47,761 bases of DNA from Trebonia sp036509215. GTDB taxonomy: Bacteria; Actinomycetota; Actinomycetes; Streptosporangiales; Streptosporangiaceae. The notes beneath the pieces were generated by a model. The model saw only the letters and a program-made list of their open reading frames with translations, did no database searches and was not told the origin of the DNA. Position numbers and translations under genes: made by a program. The stretch is from assembly GCA_036509215.1 (NCBI GenBank), contig DATCGA010000220.1, positions 1 to 47,761 on the forward strand, written 5' to 3'. Positions 1 to 7,210 of the stretch are shown here, in pieces (within the stretch, counting starts at the first letter, position 1; every line of letters starts with the position of its first letter).

Positions 1-133
1 GCGCGACGTTAAGTTCGTACCCCAGGGCGGCCGCGAACTCCGCGCCGCGGAAAGCCTCGGCGAAACTGCCCCGATCATCCAGGTGCACCTGGGGGGTGAA
101 CGTCCAGGCGCCATCGATACCAAGCGGATCCAC
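1..133 (-). CDS. rmlC: dTDP-4-dehydrorhamnose 3,5-epimerase-like protein, N-terminus only
   Basis: This is a partial gene running off the left edge; 44 codons are visible on the minus strand. The translation begins MDPLGIDGAWTFTPQ and continues VHLDDRGSFAEAF, matching the start of the RmlC cupin family, where a D-x-R-G-x-F motif follows the first strand. RmlC epimerises C3 and C5 of dTDP-4-keto-6-deoxyglucose for dTDP-rhamnose or related deoxysugars in the cytoplasm. The GTG start at 133 is chosen because the family motif begins directly after it; no ATG lies in frame nearby and the only SD-like AGAGG is about 30 nt upstream. Catalytic His and Tyr residues are outside the window, so a non-rhamnose NDP-sugar epimerase is possible. 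It is divergent from the deacetylase, suggesting a sugar or exopolysaccharide locus. Confidence 0.8.
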   Translation of the reverse strand, partial: MDPLGIDGAWTFTPQVHLDDRGSFAEAFRGAEFAAALGYELNVA

Positions 134-134
134 A

Positions 135-153
135 GGGCCGATTCTATCGGCCC
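135..153. promoter_or_regulatory. Perfect inverted repeat at the rmlC start
   Basis: GGGCCGAT-TCT-ATCGGCCC forms 8-bp perfect arms with a 3-nt loop, immediately upstream of the GTG start of the rmlC-like gene. It could be an operator or, in the mRNA, a hairpin next to the initiation codon. Function is inferred only from position. Confidence 0.45.
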
Positions 154-296
154 GTCTGGGGAATCCTCTTAAGAAGCCGGGAATGAACGCGGGACGGGCA
201 GCCGGAGGTACTATTTAACACCAAAAGCACTTTGTTAGTTCTAAGCTATCGGGCAGGAGGGACGTAACTGCATGCTGACCGGCGGGCAACACAGAT

Positions 297-321
297 GCGC
301 GTGCGCCATTGCGCGTGCGCC
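297..321. repeat. Short direct repeat, 11 bp twice
   Basis: GCGCGTGCGCC occurs at 297-307 and again at 311-321, a 14-bp period (about 1.3 helical turns), 40 nt before the deacetylase start. It could be a tandem regulator site or a replication-slippage product. Confidence 0.4.
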
Positions 322-360
322 AAACGCAAGTGAAACGACGGAAGTGGCTGGAATCGTCGA

Positions 361-1161
361 ATGATACAACAGAAATCAACACGAGACCTGAGCAGGCTCC
401 GCCTTGGTCACGTGCCCCTCATACTGATGTACCACGGTGTTGAACAAGTCGCCGAAGATCCGTACCAGCTCTGCGTTACCCCTGCCCGGTTCGCCGAGCA
501 GATGACATGGCTCGCCGAGCGGGGACTTCGCGGCGTCAGCATAGAAACCCTCGTCGCCGCGATGCGGGACGGGCAAGCGCGCGGGCTTGTCGGCATTACC
601 TTTGACGACGGCTACGTCAACGTGCTCGAGAACGCGGTGCCCGAGCTGCTTCAGCATGACTTCACGGCGACCATGTTCATCGTCTCCGGCCTGCTCGGCG
701 GAACCAACGAGTGGGATGGAGAACCAGTGTGGCCTCTCATGTCGGCCGAGCAGGTCGCGCAGGTGGCCGCGGCCAAGATGGAGATCGGCTCGCATGGCGT
801 CACGCACATACCCCTGTCGGGCCTCGACGCCCATCGGCAGCGGGCAGAGATTAGCGAGAGCAGGTCAAAGCTGAGCGAGCTCCTCGGGCGCCCAGTCCGC
901 GGATTCGCCTATCCATATGGCGCCATGGATGCTTCCGCCAGGCGCGCCGTTCGGGATGCCGGATACGATTACGCGTGCTCTGTGATAACTCCGACTTCCG
1001 ACCTGGGGATCATGGCCCTTCCCCGAATTGTATTCGGGCAGCGCGATAGCCCCGGCAGGCTGGCAGTGAAGAGGGTTTTCTTTAGGAGCACGATAGCGGC
1101 AAAAGGAACCTGGCGGAAGATTTCGGAAAATTCTGCTGCTTCGAGAAGCCGAGCGGTATAA
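361..1161 (+). CDS. Polysaccharide deacetylase (NodB / CE4 family)
   Basis: A 266-residue protein with the CE4 NodB fold, which removes N-acetyl groups from cell-wall or exopolysaccharide amino sugars using a divalent metal. Visible motifs: TFDDGY at residues 80-85 (catalytic base Asp82, metal ligand Asp83), SHGVTH with metal-binding His145 and His149, and a later GFAYPYG motif. There is no obvious signal peptide: the N-terminus is polar and reaches the fold directly (VPLILMYHGVE). It may therefore act on cytoplasmic lipid-linked sugars or be secreted another way. The ATG at 361 has only a weak GGA upstream. The C-terminal tail (after about 240) is poorly conserved and overlaps the beginning of the GNAT remnant. 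Context with rmlC suggests an exopolysaccharide cluster. Confidence 0.88.
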   Translation: MIQQKSTRDLSRLRLGHVPLILMYHGVEQVAEDPYQLCVTPARFAEQMTWLAERGLRGVSIETLVAAMRDGQARGLVGITFDDGYVNVLENAVPELLQHDFTATMFIVSGLLGGTNEWDGEPVWPLMSAEQVAQVAAAKMEIGSHGVTHIPLSGLDAHRQRAEISESRSKLSELLGRPVRGFAYPYGAMDASARRAVRDAGYDYACSVITPTSDLGIMALPRIVFGQRDSPGRLAVKRVFFRSTIAAKGTWRKISENSAASRSRAV

Positions 1162-1162
1162 A

Positions 1163-1615
1163 CGTAGCCCAGCATTTGCCAACCCATTCCTTTCCCCGGA
1201 GCTCGTGGTCATCGTCGGAGAGTTGCGGCCGAACATCCGGGTCGCCGTGTTAAGCGAAGGATCCTCCGTCGTCGGGTTCTTCCCGTTCGAGCGACATAGG
1301 TCGGCCGGGCAGCACCCATTCGGCATGCTCGATTCCCGGGATGCATCCGAATCCCGCGCTCTGCTGGCGCGGAAGTCGACCCAGTGCCGTCGGACCGGCC
1401 AGGTCGAGGAAACTCCGGTCGCCGCCCACTTCGGGCTGCGCGGCGGCGAAATACTTGCGCACTGGTTCCCCGCTTACGACATGAGCTACAGCAAGTATTC
1501 CCGTGGTCTGATCATGCATATGCGCATGGCTAAATTCACTCCCGGCGTGGGCGTCCGGGTAATCGACATGGGCACCGGCAGCACGCCAGGACGCAACCGC
1601 GCTGCGCCGGCCTGA
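1163..1615 (+). pseudogene. Remnant of a CelD/BcsL-like GNAT acetyltransferase gene
   Basis: The frame reads AFANPFLSPELVVIVGELRP and then RVAVLSEG...VVGFFPFERHR, the characteristic N-terminal stretch of actinobacterial CelD-type GNAT proteins. After about 30 unrelated residues it resumes with PVAAHFGLRGGEILAHWFPAYD, SKYSRGLIMHMRMA and VRVIDMGTGS, the C-terminal GNAT core. Intact relatives are roughly 350-400 residues; here only about 135 are left. The first residues are missing because the frame collides with the deacetylase stop, and the middle is deleted. The last residues also diverge, as if frameshifted. An apparent GTG start at 1205 lies inside the conserved motif, so the piece is read as decayed rather than as a small functional gene. 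Such GNATs often sit beside deacetylases in exopolysaccharide loci. Confidence 0.72.
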
Positions 1616-1687
1616 CGGCGGAACTCGCCGATATTCGCAGGTGTCGCACTAAGGGGACAGATAGCAATTTCGGGGTACTATTAGTCC

Positions 1688-1760
1688 GCCCCCGTAGCCC
1701 AAGGGAAGAGGCCGGCCCCCTAAAAGGGCCCTAGTGTCGGTTCGAACCCGACCGGGGGCA
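1688..1760 (+). tRNA. tRNA gene, anticodon loop CCTAAAA (probable UAA), isotype unclear
   Basis: The gene folds as a canonical short-variable-arm tRNA. The acceptor stem GCCCCCG/CGGGGGC is a perfect 7 bp (1688-1694 with 1753-1759). The D arm starts GCC/GGC with a weak fourth pair. The anticodon stem GGCCC/GGGCC is at 1714-1718 and 1726-1730, with loop C-C-T-A-A-A-A. The variable region is 5 nt. The T arm GTCGG-TTCGAAC-CCGAC is perfect. A73 is A and CCA is not fully encoded (ACCG). The centred anticodon is UAA, reading UUA, but tRNA-Leu should have a long variable arm, and universally conserved U33 is C here. It may be an unusual functional tRNA, a degenerate copy or an island attachment site. 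Confidence 0.72.
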
Positions 1761-1872
1761 CCGGACCAGGTCAGAGGGGCTTTAACGCAGACGAACGTGC
1801 ATCCGCGTTTGCGCGTGCAGGTCTGAAATGAGAATTGCAACTACATTTTCATCTCGACCGCGTGGCTTTTGG

Positions 1873-2106
1873 CTAGACGCCGAAGCGCCTGAGGTGACGC
1901 TGTATTTCGTACTCGCGGACGATGGCCACGGCGTAGCGGTCGCAGATGCCGTGCTCGTCGGCGAGCCAGTTCGACCGCTCCTCCCGGCGGAAGAAGGCGG
2001 GGCCGGACTCCAGGTGGCCGAACCACTCGGAGAGCGAGCGGCCGGTTACGAACGGAATGCGTGCGATGAGGCTTTTGTGCGTGTCAGGAGAGTGGGTCAG
2101 TGACAT
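1873..2106 (-). CDS. DUF4287 domain-containing small protein
   Basis: A 77-residue protein beginning MSLTHSPDTHKSLIARIP and containing GRSLSEWFGHLESGPAFFRREE..WLADEHGI and AIVREYE, the pattern of the actinobacterial DUF4287 family. Its biochemical role is unknown. The ATG at 2106 is preferred over a GTG two codons earlier because GGAGG (2112-2116) ends 5 nt before it and would overlap the GTG. It is convergent with the tRNA and lies downstream of, and co-directional with, the thiolase, about 100 nt away, with no clear terminator between. The core of the fold appears complete. Confidence 0.8.
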   Translation of the reverse strand: MSLTHSPDTHKSLIARIPFVTGRSLSEWFGHLESGPAFFRREERSNWLADEHGICDRYAVAIVREYEIQRHLRRFGV

Positions 2107-2213
2107 TGGCACCTCCGGGGTTGACGGCGCTTTTCACCGAGCCTGCCTCACCCGGAGGCCACTGGCAAGACCTAAACTGCAACCTTCCCGTAATGTCCCG
2201 TTTGTCAAGCGGG

Positions 2214-3431
2214 TTAGCTAAGCCGTTCGAAGATCATCGCCATGCCTTGGCCGCCGCCGACGCACATGGTCTCCAGGCCGATGGTCTTGTCGTGGAACTG
2301 GAGGCTGTTGACGAGGGTGGTCGCGATCCGCGCGCCGGTCATGCCGAACGGGTGGCCGACGGCGATCGCGCCGCCGTTCACGTTGAGCCGCGACGGGTCG
2401 ATGCCGAGCTCGCGGGCCGACGGGATGACCTGAGCCGCGAACGCCTCGTTGATCTCCACCAGGTCGACGTCGTCGATGGACATCCCGGCCCGGCCCAGCG
2501 CCTGCTTAACCGCCTCCACCGGCCCGAGGCCCATGATCTCGGGTGACAGCCCGCTGACGCCGGTCGCGACGATCCGGGCCAGCGGCGTGAGGCCGAGCTC
2601 GGCCGCCTTGGTGTCGCTCATCACGACCAGGGCCGCCGCGCCGTCGTTGAGCGGGCAGCAGTTGCCCGCGGTCACGGTTCCGTGCTCGCGGAACACCGGC
2701 TTGAGGGTCGAGATCTTCTCCAGCGTGGTCCCCGCCCGGGGGCCGTCGTCGGCCGCCACGACGGTGCCGTCCGGCAGCGTCACCGGCACGATCTCGCGCT
2801 GCCAGAACCCGTTGGCGAGGGCCTTCTCGGCGAAGTTCTGCGACCTGACGCCGAACTCGTCCTGCTCAAGCCGGGAGATGCCGCGCATCGCGGCGACGTT
2901 CTCCGCGGTCTGCCCCATCGCGACGTAGACGTCCGGCAGCTCGCCGTCGGCCCGCGGGTCGTGCCACGGGCTCTCCGCCTCGGCGGTCGACTTGGTGCGG
3001 GCCTTCGCCGCGTCGAACACCGGGTTCTGCGTGTCGGGCAGGGAGTCGCTGCTTCCCTTGGCGAACCGGGAGACGCACTCGACGCCGCCGGAGATGAACA
3101 CGTCGCCCTCGCCGGCCTTGATCGCGTGGTACGCCATCCGGGTGGACTGCAGCGAGGAGGAGCAGTAGCGGTTGACGGTGGTGCCGGGCACGGTGTCGAG
3201 GCCGAGCAGGACGGCGGTCACCCGGGCGATGTTGAATCCCTGCTCGCCGCCGGGCAGCCCGCAGCCGACGATAAGATCTTCGACAGAGGCGGGATCAAGT
3301 GCCGGAACCTTGGCCAGAGCCGCCGACACCATCTGCGCCAGCAGGTCATCGGGCCGGATCGAGATCATGGATCCCTTGAAGGCCCGGCCGATCGGGGAGC
3401 GGGCGGTCGCGACGATGACGGCTTCTGGCAT
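2214..3431 (-). CDS. Acetyl-CoA C-acyltransferase (thiolase)
   Basis: A 405-residue thiolase that interconverts acyl-CoA plus acetyl-CoA and 3-ketoacyl-CoA, normally in beta-oxidation. Catalytic residues are in place: nucleophile Cys90 in NRYCSSSLQ, His360 in VGHPFGMTG and Cys390 in MCVGGGQG. The substrate-loop motif NEAFAAQ is also present. The ATG at 3431 is chosen because AAGGAGG lies 8 nt upstream; a longer frame starting 7 codons earlier lacks an RBS. A perfect 17-bp palindrome 20 nt upstream suggests control by a TetR-type fatty-acid regulator. Sequence alone cannot separate a degradative FadA-type thiolase from a biosynthetic one; the GEGDVFISGGVE and NRYCSSSLQ segments resemble the FadA side. 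Confidence 0.92.
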   Translation of the reverse strand: MPEAVIVATARSPIGRAFKGSMISIRPDDLLAQMVSAALAKVPALDPASVEDLIVGCGLPGGEQGFNIARVTAVLLGLDTVPGTTVNRYCSSSLQSTRMAYHAIKAGEGDVFISGGVECVSRFAKGSSDSLPDTQNPVFDAAKARTKSTAEAESPWHDPRADGELPDVYVAMGQTAENVAAMRGISRLEQDEFGVRSQNFAEKALANGFWQREIVPVTLPDGTVVAADDGPRAGTTLEKISTLKPVFREHGTVTAGNCCPLNDGAAALVVMSDTKAAELGLTPLARIVATGVSGLSPEIMGLGPVEAVKQALGRAGMSIDDVDLVEINEAFAAQVIPSARELGIDPSRLNVNGGAIAVGHPFGMTGARIATTLVNSLQFHDKTIGLETMCVGGGQGMAMIFERLS

Positions 3432-3450
3432 GATTTGGGCCTCCTTGTGC

Positions 3451-3467
3451 ACGTGTCACAGACACGT
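3451..3467. promoter_or_regulatory. Perfect 17-bp operator-like palindrome before the thiolase
   Basis: ACGTGTC-ACA-GACACGT has 7-bp arms and a 3-nt centre and lies 20-36 nt upstream of the thiolase ATG. Its size and symmetry fit a TetR-family operator such as those controlling beta-oxidation genes. The regulator is not in the window. Confidence 0.6.
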
Positions 3468-3514
3468 TAACAGCCGAATCGACCCGCAGCCGATACCGTC
3501 TGTGCTTGCGGTGC

Positions 3515-3528
3515 CCGCTATTTAGCGG
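3515..3528. promoter_or_regulatory. Palindrome upstream of cbs
   Basis: CCGCTA-TT-TAGCGG is a perfect 14-bp palindrome, 20 nt before the cbs GTG start. Its AT centre (TATTTA) could serve as a -10 element, so a protein bound here would compete with RNA polymerase. Function is inferred. Confidence 0.4.
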
Positions 3529-3548
3529 CTAACCAGGGGGAGAGCCAC

Positions 3549-4988
3549 GTGCAGGTCCACAACTCGCTGACCGATGTGATGGGGAACACCCCGCTGATCC
3601 GGCTCAAGTCGGTCGTCGCGGACGTCGCCAGGACGGCGAACGTCCTGGTCAAGGTCGAGTACCTCAACCCCGGGGGCTCGATCAAGGACCGCATCGCGCT
3701 CCGCATGGTCGAGACGGCGGAGCGGGACGGCAAGCTGCATCCGGGCGGCGTGATCGTGGAGCCGACGTCGGGCAACACCGGCGTCGGGCTGGCGATCGTC
3801 GCCCAGGAGCGCGGCTACCGGTGCGTGTTCACCTGCCCGGACAAGGTGGCCGGGGACAAGATCGCGGTCCTGCGCGCCTACGGGGCCGAGGTCGTCGTCT
3901 GCCCCACGAGCGTGCCGCCCGACCACCCGGACTCCTACTACAGCACCGCCCGCCGTCTGGCCAGGACGACGCCCAACGCGTGGCATCCGGACCAGTATGC
4001 CAACCCGGACAACCCGGCCGCGCACTACCACTGGACCGGCCCCGAGATCTGGGCGCAGACCGACGGCCGGATCACGCATTTCGTCGCGGGCATCGGCACC
4101 GGCGGCACGATCTCGGGCACCGGCCGCTTCCTGAAGGAAAAATCCGGCAACCGGGTCAAGATCATCGGCGCGGACCCGGAGGGCTCGGTCTACTCCGGCG
4201 GGACCGGCCGCCCGTACCTGGTCGAGGGCGTCGGCGAGGACATCTGGCCGACCACCTTCGACCGGGAGATCGCCGACGAGGTGATCGCGGTCAGCGACGC
4301 CGATTCGTTCGCGATGACCCGGCGGCTTGCGCGCGAGGAAGGGCTGCTGGTCGGCGGCTCGTCGGGCCTTGCCGTCGCCGCTGCGCTCACGGTTGCCGCC
4401 AACGCGGATCCCGACGACGTTATCGTCGTGATCCTCCCCGACGGGGGCCGCGGCTACCTGTCGAAGATCTTCAACGACGACTGGATGGCCGACTACGGAT
4501 TCTTGCGGGAAAGCAGCGCCGGGCCGACGGTCGGGGACCTGCTCGCGGCCAGGCAGACCCGGATCCCGGCGCTGGTGCACGTGCACCCGGACGAGACCGT
4601 GGCGCAGGCGATCGAGCTGCTGCGCGAGTACGATGTCTCGCAACTGCCGGTCGTGCAGGAGGAACCACCGCTGATGGCGGCCGAGGTGATGGGCTCGGTA
4701 GCCGAGCGCGACCTGCTCGACGCGCTGGTCAGCGGGCGCGCCACGCCGCAGGACCATATCAGCGGGCACATGTCGCCGCCGCTGCCGGTGCTCGGCCAGG
4801 GCGAGCCGGTCAGCAGCGCGGCCGCGGTCCTCGAGAAGTCGGGCGCGGCCCTGGTGCACGTGGACGGCAAGCCCGCCGCCGTGCTCACCCGGGCGGACCT
4901 GCTGGCCTTCTACGCCACCGCGACGGCCGTCGGCACCGCAACCACCAGCGCCGCCGCCGCGGGCGCGGCAAGCACCGGAGGAGAATAG
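3549..4988 (+). CDS. cbs: Cystathionine beta-synthase with CBS domain pair
   Basis: A 479-residue PLP enzyme condensing serine and homocysteine to cystathionine. The N-terminal fold-type II domain (about 1-320) shows PLP lysine Lys46 in GGSIKDRIA, the phosphate/substrate loop EPTSGNTGVGLA and the glycine loop GIGTGGTISGTG. A C-terminal Bateman module of two CBS motifs (about 330-460) resembles the regulatory half of actinobacterial Cbs. The last ~20 residues are Ala/Thr-rich and probably disordered. The GTG at 3549 follows GGGGGAGAG by 4 nt. The stop overlaps the next gene's GTG by one base (TAGTG), so the two are translationally coupled. Classical heme-binding residues of the animal enzyme are absent, as expected in bacteria. 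Confidence 0.94.
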   Translation: MQVHNSLTDVMGNTPLIRLKSVVADVARTANVLVKVEYLNPGGSIKDRIALRMVETAERDGKLHPGGVIVEPTSGNTGVGLAIVAQERGYRCVFTCPDKVAGDKIAVLRAYGAEVVVCPTSVPPDHPDSYYSTARRLARTTPNAWHPDQYANPDNPAAHYHWTGPEIWAQTDGRITHFVAGIGTGGTISGTGRFLKEKSGNRVKIIGADPEGSVYSGGTGRPYLVEGVGEDIWPTTFDREIADEVIAVSDADSFAMTRRLAREEGLLVGGSSGLAVAAALTVAANADPDDVIVVILPDGGRGYLSKIFNDDWMADYGFLRESSAGPTVGDLLAARQTRIPALVHVHPDETVAQAIELLREYDVSQLPVVQEEPPLMAAEVMGSVAERDLLDALVSGRATPQDHISGHMSPPLPVLGQGEPVSSAAAVLEKSGAALVHVDGKPAAVLTRADLLAFYATATAVGTATTSAAAAGAASTGGE

Positions 4989-6139
4989 TGAACGAAGAGA
5001 CTTATCGCTTCGAGACGCTGGCCATCCACGCCGGCCAGGACCCCGACCCGATTACCGGGGCGGTCGTCCCGCCGATCTACCAGACCTCGACCTACAAGCA
5101 GGACGGCGTGGGCGGTACCCGCGGCGGCTACGAGTACTCGCGCACCGCCAACCCGACGCGGACCGCGCTCGAAACCTGCCTGGCCGCGCTCGAGAACGGC
5201 GCGGCGGCGCTCGCGTTCGCATCCGGGATGGCGGCCGAGGACTGCCTGATCCGCACCCTCTGCCGGCCGGGCGACCGGGTGCTCATCCCCGGTGACGCCT
5301 ACGGCGGCACGTTCCGCCTGTTCGATAAGGTGCTCAGGAACTGGGGGGTGGAGTACCGGCCGGTCACCCAGACCGATCTTGACGCCGTCGCCGCGGCCGC
5401 GGCCGAATGGCGGCCGAAGCTCATCTGGGCGGAGACTCCCACCAACCCGCTGCTGTCCATCGTCGACATCCGCGCGCTGGCGGAGCTCGCGCACCAGGTC
5501 GGCGCGCTGCTGGTGGTGGACAACACGTTCGCGTCGCCGTACCTGCAGCGGCCGCTCGACCTGGGCGCGGACATCGTGGTCCACTCCACCACCAAGTACA
5601 TCGGCGGTCACTCGGACGTTGTCGGCGGCGCCGTCATCGTCCGCGACCAGGCGCACAGCGCCGATCTGCACTTCACGCAGAACGCCACCGGGGCGGTGGC
5701 GGGGCCGTTCGACGCCTGGCTGACGCTGCGGGGCATCAAGACCCTGGGAGTGCGGATGGACCGGCACTGCGCCAACGCCGCCCGGGTCGCGGCGATGCTG
5801 GCCGACCATCCGGCCGTGGAGTCGGTGTTCTACCCGGGACTGGCCGGGCACCCGGGTCATGAGATCGCCAAGTCGCAGATGCGCGACTTCGGCGGAATGG
5901 TGTCATTCCGGGTGCGCGACGGAGAAGAGGCGGCCGTCGCCGTCTGCGGGCGCACCCGGCTGTTCAGCCTGGGCGAGTCGCTCGGCGGGGTCGAGTCGCT
6001 GATCGAGCACCCGGCGCGGATGACGCACGCCTCCGTCGCCGAGTCCCCGCTGGCGGTGCCGCCGGATCTGATCCGCCTCTCGGTCGGCATCGAGGACCCG
6101 GCCGACCTGCTGGCCGACCTGACCCAGGCGCTGGGCTAG
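4988..6139 (+). CDS. metB: Cystathionine gamma-synthase / gamma-lyase (Cys/Met metabolism PLP enzyme)
   Basis: A 383-residue fold-type I PLP enzyme. It has the AIHAGQDPDP.TGAVVPPIY N-terminus, GYEYSRTANPTR, the PLP-binding STTKYIGGHSD with Lys203, and C-terminal SLGESLGGVESLIEHPA. Family members either make cystathionine from an activated homoserine and cysteine or cleave it to cysteine. The coupling to cbs argues for reverse transsulfuration (methionine sulfur to cysteine), but the two activities cannot be separated by eye, so the symbol metB is a conventional label. The GTG at 4988 overlaps the cbs stop and has GGAGGAGAA upstream. A frame open far upstream of it runs through cbs in another reading frame and is not coding. 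Confidence 0.92.
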   Translation: MNEETYRFETLAIHAGQDPDPITGAVVPPIYQTSTYKQDGVGGTRGGYEYSRTANPTRTALETCLAALENGAAALAFASGMAAEDCLIRTLCRPGDRVLIPGDAYGGTFRLFDKVLRNWGVEYRPVTQTDLDAVAAAAAEWRPKLIWAETPTNPLLSIVDIRALAELAHQVGALLVVDNTFASPYLQRPLDLGADIVVHSTTKYIGGHSDVVGGAVIVRDQAHSADLHFTQNATGAVAGPFDAWLTLRGIKTLGVRMDRHCANAARVAAMLADHPAVESVFYPGLAGHPGHEIAKSQMRDFGGMVSFRVRDGEEAAVAVCGRTRLFSLGESLGGVESLIEHPARMTHASVAESPLAVPPDLIRLSVGIEDPADLLADLTQALG

Positions 6140-6142
6140 CCC

Positions 6143-6180
6143 GGTCGGCCCGGGCTGGCCGTCGCCAGCCCGGGCCGGCC
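6143..6180 (+). terminator. Hairpin terminator after the cbs-metB operon
   Basis: GGCCCGGGCTGGC (6147-6159) and GCCAGCCCGGGCC (6164-6176) form a perfect 13-bp stem with a 4-nt loop, extendable by several pairs. There is no U-tract, common for actinobacterial terminators. It lies between convergent genes and could stop both. Confidence 0.75.
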
Positions 6181-6188
6181 GCCGCAGA

Positions 6189-6806
6189 TTAGTGCCAGAC
6201 CATCAGCACCAGGATCACCAGCCAGATCACGGCCGTGATCCCGCCCATCATGGCGATCCGACCGCGCTCGACCGCCGCCAGCCGCAGGCCCGTCTTCGGA
6301 TCGGTGCTCAGGGCCGGCCGCGCGTCGGAGGCGACTGCCGTGGCCGGCTGCTCGCCGCCTGCGGCCTCGGCCTGCTGGCCTTCCGGTGCCGCTTGCGGAG
6401 CACTAGCCGCTTGGTCGGATGCACGAGCCACCTCGGCTGACCGGGCCACTTCGCTCTGACCGGCCGCGACGGTGTCGTCGGCGGTGGTGAGCGCGGTCAG
6501 CGCCGTCCGCTGGTCGCGGATGATCAGGATGAGGAGCACGAACGCGACGACGAAGAGGGTGAGCGAGACCGAGATCCACCACTGGCTGAACTTGTGGGTC
6601 ATACCAGCCAGAACGGCGCCGAAGATAAGGGTGAGCAGCGCGGCAATCGAGTAAATCCGCGTGGTCCGGTACAGATAGCCAACCAGGACGGTGTTCTGTC
6701 TGCGAATATAACGGGGCGTAGACATGATCGCCGCGGTACCTGGCCCGATGGTGAAAATCGCGGCCACCAGGTGGAGCCACAGGACGGCATGGTCGGCAAA
6801 TGACAT
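6189..6806 (-). CDS. DUF2269-like integral membrane protein
   Basis: A 205-residue predicted membrane protein with four hydrophobic segments: about 6-28 (AVLWLHLVAAIFTIGPGTAA), 48-68, 76-98 and a C-terminal 180-203. A long polar Ala/Glu/Gln-rich loop (about 105-170) separates the third and fourth. The LHLVAAIFTIGPG start and RYIRR after the first helix resemble DUF2269. Homologous families lack the long loop, which looks low-complexity and lineage-specific. No enzymatic residues are evident. The ATG at 6806 was chosen as the only Met in front of the first helix. It stands alone between convergent cbs-metB and a divergent small gene. Function unknown. Confidence 0.75.
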   Translation of the reverse strand: MSFADHAVLWLHLVAAIFTIGPGTAAIMSTPRYIRRQNTVLVGYLYRTTRIYSIAALLTLIFGAVLAGMTHKFSQWWISVSLTLFVVAFVLLILIIRDQRTALTALTTADDTVAAGQSEVARSAEVARASDQAASAPQAAPEGQQAEAAGGEQPATAVASDARPALSTDPKTGLRLAAVERGRIAMMGGITAVIWLVILVLMVWH

Positions 6807-6982
6807 GGTGCGATCCTAGGGGATGGGCAGGCCGTGCTGGCCGGGATGTCCGCGCTGGCTTGCATTCTCCTGTGCGTAGTGGGCTCGACGATAACGTGCG
6901 TGACGCGCTGTACTACCCGACCGAGTTCCGGGTAAACGCTGCGCTGCGGACGGTAGCCGACTGCGGATACCATTCGAATCCT

Positions 6983-7177
6983 ATGGTCGGGGACTCGGGA
7001 CAAGACCCTCACTGCCACTGCGGACACCCGCGATCGGCGCATCGGCACTACCGCGGCGGCACCGAATGCGCGCTCTGCCTTGACTGCCCGCGCTTCCGGT
7101 CCGCTGACGGCCTGATCAGGACGCTGGCCGCACGCCTGCTCAGGCGATGCGGATCTGACCCTTCCGAGCGCCAGTGA
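6983..7177 (+). CDS. Small Cys/His-rich protein (possible zinc-binding)
   Basis: A 64-residue protein beginning MVGDSGQDPHCHCGHPRSAH. Cysteines and histidines are arranged CHCGHPRSAHRHYRGGTECALCLDC, a likely metal site of the CGH..H..C..C type seen in small conserved actinobacterial proteins. The frame is open to 6800, but the upstream part lacks conservation signs and an RBS. A TACCAT -10-like box at 6968-6973 lies 9 nt before the ATG at 6983, suggesting an almost leaderless message. It sits between a DUF2269 gene (divergent) and the PPOX flavoprotein (same strand). Role unknown. Confidence 0.6.
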   Translation: MVGDSGQDPHCHCGHPRSAHRHYRGGTECALCLDCPRFRSADGLIRTLAARLLRRCGSDPSERQ

Positions 7178-7210
7178 GCCAGTCGGGCCGAGGTTCACTA
7201 GAGTGATCGC

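Larger units (their letters stand above)
134..360. other. Divergent intergenic region, relatively AT-rich
   Basis: This 227-nt spacer separates the rmlC-like gene from the deacetylase. It contains an AT-rich patch (about 210-250, including TATTTAAC and TTTGTTAG), which is the likely promoter zone, and a GC-rich direct repeat (297-307 and 311-321). No small gene with a convincing RBS was seen. Confidence 0.4.

Noticed and set aside
1205..1615. A functional 136-residue protein
   Set aside because: Its start falls within a conserved GNAT motif and the middle is missing, so it is scored as a pseudogene.
1649..1840. Minus-strand open frame of 63 residues
   Set aside because: It lies across the tRNA gene and is its reverse complement.
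3821..4987. Long open frame upstream of the metB-type gene
   Set aside because: It reads the cbs gene in a wrong frame and gives Arg/Gly/Pro-rich nonsense; the real start is GTG 4988.
6800..6982. N-terminal extension of the small Cys/His protein
   Set aside because: No RBS and no conserved pattern; a promoter-like TACCAT lies just before the internal ATG at 6983.
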